Positions 10,984 through 16,222 of a DNA stretch of 16,222 bases are shown one piece after another (the first letter of the stretch is position 1; each line of letters starts with the position of its first letter). This DNA is from Candidatus Methanogaster sp. UBA203 (GTDB lineage Archaea > Halobacteriota > Methanosarcinia > Methanosarcinales > Methanogasteraceae). Position numbers and translations under genes: made by a program. The notes under the pieces were generated by a model. It was not told the origin of the DNA and did no database searches. It saw only the letters and a program-made list of their open reading frames with translations. The stretch lies in NCBI GenBank assembly GCA_002503595.1, contig DASC01000051.1, forward strand, positions 1 to 16,222. Direction: 5' to 3'.

Positions 10984-12873
10984 TTATTTCTTTCTCGAAT
11001 ATCCGAATACCACAAATACCAGTAGTACAACCACGATCAGTGTCGCCATAAGCGGCGTCACCTTGACTGCTGGCAGTTCCGTTCCTGATTCAAAACTCTT
11101 GAACAACTCAGTTCTCCCAACAACCTTCTTTCCCCTGACCACCTGGCTGTCTCGTGAATAATCTTCATAATTCGAGGTGGTCTGGTATGTGTTGTTGGAA
11201 CCAGCTATCCCGGTGAGCCCTTTCTTCACATACACGTCAGTATCATCGTTGCCTGTGACATTATTCTCGATCAGGGTGGTGTTATCCGCCTCTCGTGAGA
11301 TGCGGATTCCGTTGGCGATGGATGCATCGTCCCCGTACGTGGAGCCGTTCTTATTATCTGTTGCGGTATTATACCGGAGCGTATTACCGGGACCGCCCAC
11401 ATAGATTCCAGGACCTTTATTATCTGTTACGATGTTGTTCTCGATTGTGAATAAACTGGAAAGTTTACACCGCAGCACGATCCCGCCCTGTCCGTTTCCG
11501 GTCACCTGGTTGCCGGTTACGTTGTTGTACCTGGGCTTCATCCTCGTGAAAATTCCGGCTTTGGTGTTGTCATAGACCGTGTTGTTGGCTATCACATTAT
11601 AATCGCCAGCGTTTAAGAAAATCCCGTTTCCTCCGTTCTCGCAGCTCGTGCCATTGCCTTTGTTGTGATGCACCAGATTATTGCTTATCGTACTTTTGTA
11701 TATATAGTGCATCTTGATGCCGTGGGTTGCCGTATCCTCGAGATCGTTGCCGTTGTGATGTATCTCGCAGTTATCTATCGTGTTGTTATTGACAACATCT
11801 CCTGTGATCTCATCGCCTCTTAAGTAGATTCCGTTGCAGAAGTTTGTAATCTCGAGATATTTGATCGTCACACCGTCATAGCCTTGATTGAAGATTCCTG
11901 AACGCTGTATCCCAAATCCACTGCAACCGCCGGGGGTTATGCCATCCAGTGTATGACCGTTGCCATCGATCACGATATTATCGGCTCCGATCACGAGACC
12001 GTGTCCCGATTGACAGGAGAGATTGCAGTTGAATCGGCAGCTTTCGGTCACGGTATCGCCATACGCAAAGATAGTTGATGGATCTCTCACTGACACGCAC
12101 CCGCATGTTGGTTTACCGCGTTTCCCCTTTTCCGAACCTCCGGCAGACCGGATCTCATACAAAGGGCAGGGGTGTGTGCACGGGCTGCCACCTGCATCGC
12201 TATACCCTTTTGCTATCTCGCAGGTGTTGTTACTGCCCATGTTCCCTGACCCGGATTCGACCACCACGTCGCCGTGTGCGTTACCGCAGACCCGGTTATC
12301 GTGGAGTTCATTTTCGTTTGAGCCATCTATGTTAATCCCCCTGCCAGCGACCGTGCTGATCTCGTTGTATTTCAGGATGTTCCGGTTTGCAGCACTGGAC
12401 AGAAGGATTCCATGCCCACCATCACCATAATCGATGATATTTGCGGTTACATTATTGCGAGACGATGTAAACAGCCAGATCCCGCTGCCCTGATGATAAT
12501 CTATGCTGTTGTCCATTATATTTCCGTTATCAGCATCTCTCCAGTAGATCCCGAAACAGAATCCGCTGATCCTCATGTTCTTTATGGTCACCCTGTCGCA
12601 TCCGTCGTTATGGATCCCCTCCTCGTCGCCGCGGGCGTCTGTGGTTATCGCATATCCGTTGCCGTCGATCACAATGCCGTCCGCACCGATTATGAGACCA
12701 TACTTTGTCGAGCAGTTCAGGTCTCCGCCAAATGTGCAGCTCTCGATAACAGTATCTCCGCACCCATAATCCGTGCCTGTGGCATCGCCGATGCATCCTG
12801 CGTTTACGGATTCGCTGATCGCTATCAGAAATATTGCCAACATGACCGCATGTCTGATAAGACTTTTTACCAT
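10984..12873 (-). CDS. Secreted protein with two tandem beta-helix (NosD-like) domains
   Basis: About 629 residues counted from ATG 12873. The signal peptide reads MVKSLIRHAVMLAIFLIAIS. First Cys-rich beta-helix unit: about 27-240 (CGDTVIESCTF...GLIIGADGIVIDGNGYAI), ending CTHPCP. A basic linker GSEKGKRGKP comes next, then a second unit, about 257-580 (GDTVTESCRFNCNLSCQSGHGLVIGADNIVIDGNGH, with CEIHHNG, GNGQGGIVLRCK and GIYVGGPGN). One membrane helix (about 605-625) ends in GYSRKK. The second unit is clearly paralogous to the beta-helix of the protein at 6996-8930. The frame opens at ATG 12939, but 22 polar residues before a signal peptide are unlikely, and GGAG precedes the internal ATG at 12873. 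The protein would face outside, C-terminally anchored. Beta-helices of this kind bind or cleave polysaccharides in some families; no activity can be assigned. Confidence 0.82.
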   Translation of the reverse strand: MVKSLIRHAVMLAIFLIAISESVNAGCIGDATGTDYGCGDTVIESCTFGGDLNCSTKYGLIIGADGIVIDGNGYAITTDARGDEEGIHNDGCDRVTIKNMRISGFCFGIYWRDADNGNIMDNSIDYHQGSGIWLFTSSRNNVTANIIDYGDGGHGILLSSAANRNILKYNEISTVAGRGINIDGSNENELHDNRVCGNAHGDVVVESGSGNMGSNNTCEIAKGYSDAGGSPCTHPCPLYEIRSAGGSEKGKRGKPTCGCVSVRDPSTIFAYGDTVTESCRFNCNLSCQSGHGLVIGADNIVIDGNGHTLDGITPGGCSGFGIQRSGIFNQGYDGVTIKYLEITNFCNGIYLRGDEITGDVVNNNTIDNCEIHHNGNDLEDTATHGIKMHYIYKSTISNNLVHHNKGNGTSCENGGNGIFLNAGDYNVIANNTVYDNTKAGIFTRMKPRYNNVTGNQVTGNGQGGIVLRCKLSSLFTIENNIVTDNKGPGIYVGGPGNTLRYNTATDNKNGSTYGDDASIANGIRISREADNTTLIENNVTGNDDTDVYVKKGLTGIAGSNNTYQTTSNYEDYSRDSQVVRGKKVVGRTELFKSFESGTELPAVKVTPLMATLIVVVLLVFVVFGYSRKK

Positions 12874-12948
12874 TTTATTAGGTCTCCGTTGTTGCTTCAT
12901 TGTTTGTTCCATCTGATTGATTGTATTTTTCAGATGCATGTAGCCCCA

Positions 12949-14215
12949 TCATTTGACGCTGATGCCAGCGTTGAGGTTGTTCGATACGATGTTGTTATCG
13001 ATGTCGCAGTATCTTGAAGAAGAAGCCACGCGGACGCCATAGTAGTTGTTCGATGCATTGTCATTCGATATAATGCAATGTTCTACGCTGTAAAGGTATA
13101 TTCCAGCCGTTTCATCTCCTGTCGCACCTTTAACCGCGAACCCGGTGATGTTCACGTGATCTGCGGTTATCTCAAACATACGGTCGTCTGGATTCGATGC
13201 CTGGATGGTTGTGTCCTCATGATTTCCTGAGATTGATCTGAGGGTTACCTGCTTATACACGTTCACGTTCTTATTGTACGTTCCAGCATCAACGGGGATC
13301 GTATGCCCATCCAGTGCGTTGGGATCGTCTATTGTGGCTTGAATTGTTGAGAAGTTCTCTCCAGTGTTCTGGTTGTGGACGGGTCTAACCAGCGGCAGCC
13401 AATCACCATAACCCCCATGAATATTTCCAGAGGAATTATAAAGAAGCAAAGTATCTCCAAGTCCATCGCCATCCAAATCCTCGCCGGTGTAATCAGACCA
13501 ATAGTTCCCTCCGAGATATGCCCCACCGATGATGTTTGTCCCCACCCTCTTTGTGGTGTTCCAGATGTTGTTTTTAGCACCATAAGCATAAGCGTTGTTT
13601 ATATTAGCGAAGTGGTTGTTATAGACGTGATTGTTGTTTGAAGACCATAAATAGATGCCTTCGTCGTTGTTTGTGATGGTGTTGCAGACTACGGTGTTGC
13701 TGTGTGAACGATCCGTCAAGTAGATGCCGTGGTGGTTGTTCGACACATCGTTGTTGGCTAAAGTGTTGCTGCTCGCATACCACAAGTAGATGCCCCAGTT
13801 GTTGTTTGATACATTGTTGTTTGTTAAATTGTTGTTGCTCGAAAAATCCTCCAATGCAATACCGAAGCGGTTGTTCGTTGCGATGTTGTTTGATATATTA
13901 CACTGGTCTGCATCGTGAATATATATTCCAGCCCCATACCAACCCGTAGTTGCACCTGTCACCGCGAACCCGCTTATGTTTACGTAGTCTGCGGTTACAT
14001 AAAAGACGTGATCGTCTGGATTTAATGCTTGAACAATCGTATCCTCATGATTTCCAGTAGTTGATCTTATCGTTAATGATTTAGTCACATCCACGTTCTC
14101 ATTATACGTCCCGGTGTCCACTGTGATCGTATGTCCATCTACGGTGTCAGGATCGTCTATCGCTTCTTGGATTGTTGGGAAATCTTCTCCTGTGTTTATG
14201 TTATGAACTGGTAAA
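12949..14215. repeat. Tandem duplication of a NosD beta-helix unit, second copy truncated
   Basis: The unit starting near 14211 (minus strand, HNINTGEDFPTIQEAIDDPD) is repeated from near 13383 (HNQNTGENFSTIQATIDDPN). The copies match for about 140 residues (DGHTI-VD-GTYN-NV, RS--GNHEDT, NPDD, GFAV-GAT, AGIY). The first copy continues to a complete end at about 13393, whereas the second ends abruptly at the stop codon at 12949, roughly half way through the coils. Confidence 0.75.
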
Positions 14216-16222
14216 AACACCACATTTATCGTTGTCCAATTGCTATTCCCATCATTATCTACCGCAACAACCACGAGCGTGCAGTTGCCTGGATCCAGCA
14301 AGCTCGTATCAAGCTGAAATGTTGGATTGTCGCTGCTGGTGGTATTCACCGCAACAAGCGTGTCATTCGCATACAGCGCAGTATAAAGTATACCACTACC
14401 GCCAGTATCGCTCACGCTTGCTTCTACCGTGACGATGTCTGAAATGGTAGCACCATCATCGGGAGAGGTTATGGACACTGTCGGTGGTGTGGTGTCCGCG
14501 GGTGTTTGTTCAACATAGATATTATCCCAGAGCACCTTAGCGTATTTATCCCATAACCACACTCTGGAGATGTTGCCTGCGCACCCTGGAAGATTCAACT
14601 CCAACTCCAGTTTATTATCGATGTACGCGTACATCATGTTGTTATCGTTATCTATTACCAGCCTGAAGTTATACCACTGATTCGGTGTGAATGGGTAGCT
14701 CTTGGAAACAGTCGTCATCTCGGGAATTTCTGTATCATACCAGTATATTATGAAAGTTTCTTCATCGGTCCGTGCATTAAAGCCATACAATAAAGAGTAT
14801 GATTCGCCTTTATTTTGAGTGATTTTGACACTTGCATGTGATTCCCCGGGTTTGTCCTCGCTGATGTTAAACACGCCTTCTACCACCACATTTTTTGTTC
14901 CGAAATCCTGGTCAACGTAGGCAGATGGTCCAGTACCAGCGGGATCGTCTATCACCAATACACCGTTTCCATCAATATCGTCAATGTAGCAATCCATAGA
15001 AGAACTCATGATCCATGCACCTGATGAAAACAGTGAATTCTCGAACTGGTCGTTGAAGATGCAGCCTTTTGTAACGCGGACGTCGTCAAAGGCGACTGTT
15101 ATTGTAGTTCCTGCTTCACATGCACCCAAACCAATATCGCCCTTCTTGTTCACGTCATCGGTCACAGATAGTACCAGATTTTCATCTGTCGATGGAGAGT
15201 TGACGTACACTGTTATAGTATCACCTTCAAATCCCACCTTGAGGTTACACCAGTAGTGGTTCACGAGGTCGCTTACCATATCTGAACTCAGAGGTTCGTA
15301 ACCCAAAAGCGTTAATTCGTCTTGTGTGATGGTGCCGTTACCGTTTGCATCGTATGCTCGGTACACGCAAGCATACCCAATCCATCCGGCATAATCATAA
15401 ATATCCACACTTGCCGCATAGAATCCACCATAAGGGTGTGTCTCACCCATCTGTATGGTATCCCTGCCGATAATATAAGCAACAGCTTCTTCAGTCCCGG
15501 TATCTACGAATGCGAAATCTGTTTCTACCATATAGTTCATCCATTTACTTGTCCCTTGTAGTTGGATAACAGAGTCATAACCATCCGGAGCAGGCGAGGT
15601 TGTCCAAAAATAATTATTACTGTTCTCATATACCTGCCACACACCATTATTTGGAATCCACATTTCATCTGAGAAATCAGGGTTCTCGAAATCGTCCGCG
15701 AAGAATATCTCACGATCAATTCTCAATGTCGGATCGCCTAGGAGGACGTACTCAGTGAGCACTTTTCTCGAATAAATACTTGTATCACCCCTATCTGCTT
15801 CTGCGGTAATCGCGTATTTCCAGTACTCACCAGATGTATCGTAACGAGCGATTGCTTCCCAGAACTTTTTGTCCACATAGCCCGCTAATTCCTCCTCAAT
15901 TTTAGGAGTTGTAGGATATACGAACGCGTTTCTTGTTGCACCTAAATACGTTATTCCGCCTCCGTTTTTGTTCAGCAAGAACTTCTCACCGATACACTCA
16001 TCATTTATGGGCTGCGGCAGCGGGTCAATGCCGCCCGTGCCTTCTGGCATGTCGAAACTTGCGGTCATGCATGACATTGTGGCGATCATTGGTGTTTTCG
16101 CTCCGTTGGTCAGAGAAGCAGCATGTGTATTCATATATCCCGGACAAGTCCAACTATCTGACCCGCCATGACCTGCATAATTCACGAACCCGCGTCCTTC
16201 ATTTATCGCATTCTGTATATTA
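12949..16222 (-). CDS. Partial gingipain-like (peptidase C25) multidomain surface protease
   Basis: The 5' end lies beyond the window; the frame is open to base 16221. Numbering from V at 16185: the C-terminal half of a C25 cysteine-protease domain (to about 158) has catalytic-type His6 in FVNYAGHGG and Cys39 in MIATMSCMT. The 33-residue spacing equals that of gingipain R (His211/Cys244). The domain ends with the typical YVLLGDPTLRI. Next come two lectin-like (LamG/ConA-fold) domains (about 160-372 and 375-560); they contain two calcium-loop motifs, DANGNGTITQDE (279-290) and DIDGNGVLVIDD (403-414). An Ig-like domain (566-657) follows, then a NosD-type beta-helix (659-931, ending GGNYWSDYTGEDLDGDGLGD and GDWLPLV), and a second, shortened copy (935-1078) that stops without GNYWSDY or a membrane anchor. 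The protein would be secreted and may process or anchor other surface proteins of the operon. Confidence 0.85.
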   Translation of the reverse strand, partial: NIQNAINEGRGFVNYAGHGGSDSWTCPGYMNTHAASLTNGAKTPMIATMSCMTASFDMPEGTGGIDPLPQPINDECIGEKFLLNKNGGGITYLGATRNAFVYPTTPKIEEELAGYVDKKFWEAIARYDTSGEYWKYAITAEADRGDTSIYSRKVLTEYVLLGDPTLRIDREIFFADDFENPDFSDEMWIPNNGVWQVYENSNNYFWTTSPAPDGYDSVIQLQGTSKWMNYMVETDFAFVDTGTEEAVAYIIGRDTIQMGETHPYGGFYAASVDIYDYAGWIGYACVYRAYDANGNGTITQDELTLLGYEPLSSDMVSDLVNHYWCNLKVGFEGDTITVYVNSPSTDENLVLSVTDDVNKKGDIGLGACEAGTTITVAFDDVRVTKGCIFNDQFENSLFSSGAWIMSSSMDCYIDDIDGNGVLVIDDPAGTGPSAYVDQDFGTKNVVVEGVFNISEDKPGESHASVKITQNKGESYSLLYGFNARTDEETFIIYWYDTEIPEMTTVSKSYPFTPNQWYNFRLVIDNDNNMMYAYIDNKLELELNLPGCAGNISRVWLWDKYAKVLWDNIYVEQTPADTTPPTVSITSPDDGATISDIVTVEASVSDTGGSGILYTALYANDTLVAVNTTSSDNPTFQLDTSLLDPGNCTLVVVAVDNDGNSNWTTINVVFLPVHNINTGEDFPTIQEAIDDPDTVDGHTITVDTGTYNENVDVTKSLTIRSTTGNHEDTIVQALNPDDHVFYVTADYVNISGFAVTGATTGWYGAGIYIHDADQCNISNNIATNNRFGIALEDFSSNNNLTNNNVSNNNWGIYLWYASSNTLANNDVSNNHHGIYLTDRSHSNTVVCNTITNNDEGIYLWSSNNNHVYNNHFANINNAYAYGAKNNIWNTTKRVGTNIIGGAYLGGNYWSDYTGEDLDGDGLGDTLLLYNSSGNIHGGYGDWLPLVRPVHNQNTGENFSTIQATIDDPNALDGHTIPVDAGTYNKNVNVYKQVTLRSISGNHEDTTIQASNPDDRMFEITADHVNITGFAVKGATGDETAGIYLYSVEHCIISNDNASNNYYGVRVASSSRYCDIDNNIVSNNLNAGISVK
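13600..13925. repeat. 66-69-bp imperfect repeats coding beta-helix coils
   Basis: The sequence TAGATGCC followed by a (G/T)TTGTT-rich stretch recurs at 13652, 13721 and 13787, with a weaker copy near 13855: steps of 69 and 66 bases, or 22-23 residues, one turn of the helix each. The protein repeats read NN-VSNN-WGIYLW-ASSN-L. This is coding repeat structure within the C25 gene, not a separate element. Confidence 0.7.

Noticed and set aside
12412..13017. 201-codon open frame on the + strand
   Set aside because: Antisense across the end of the C25 gene and the start of the beta-helix gene; no ribosome binding site and no motif.
13600..13925. Regular 66-69-bp repeats considered as a CRISPR-like array
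   Set aside because: There are no constant repeats separated by unique spacers; the period equals one beta-helix turn and the frame stays open through all copies.

Overview
The window looks like a piece of an archaeal chromosome, most likely a methanogen or an anaerobic methane/alkane-oxidising relative (Methanosarcinia/ANME-like Euryarchaeota). The main reasons are the DUF2149 - MotA/ExbB - DUF2162 cassette, a PGF-pre-PGF domain protein, several NosD-type beta-helix surface proteins, leaderless-looking promoters with a TATA-like box, and GGAGG/GGTGA ribosome binding sites. The lineage is inferred from protein families only.

Left edge (1-150): the last two domains (D5 and D6) of a group II intron on the + strand. 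The rest of the intron lies outside the window.

Left region (about 150-4065): an accessory cluster of small genes. On the minus strand are a 31-codon ORF, a UbiE-type methyltransferase, and a broken methyltransferase locus in which the N-terminal domain of one enzyme is joined, out of frame, to the C-terminal half of an isoprenylcysteine-methyltransferase-like protein. A Desulfovibrio-like flavodoxin (+) follows, then a DUF454/YbaN membrane protein (-), a second SAM methyltransferase (-) preceded by a 27-residue Cys-rich ORF (-), and a small membrane protein (+). Four copies of one exactly 26-bp element, TTAGGG-N14-ACCTAA with a TATA-like core, lie in front of the broken methyltransferase locus, the flavodoxin, the DUF454 gene and the Cys-rich/methyltransferase pair. 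They look like a shared promoter-operator and define a small regulon. The TTAGG/CCTAA half-sites resemble those of DtxR/IdeR metal-dependent repressors. Together with the flavodoxin this suggests an iron- or metal-limitation response, which is an inference.

Right region (4052-16222): a tightly packed minus-strand operon of eight genes, transcribed from right to left and entering the window already in progress. In order: a partial gingipain-like (C25) protease with lectin-like, Ig-like and NosD modules; a double beta-helix surface protein; a secreted TPR domain fused to the DUF2162 membrane domain; a MotA/TolQ/ExbB proton channel; DUF2149, which resembles ExbD; a beta-helix/PGF-pre-PGF surface protein; a cohesin-domain surface protein; and a DUF11-type surface protein. 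Almost all are exported or membrane-anchored, and several share a Ser/Pro/Thr-rich stalk followed by a C-terminal membrane anchor. The arrangement suggests a proton-motive-force-driven membrane motor working with a set of extracellular beta-helix and adhesion proteins at the archaeal S-layer. This is the most likely place for an undescribed system. No gene-free stretch exceeds about 210 bases.
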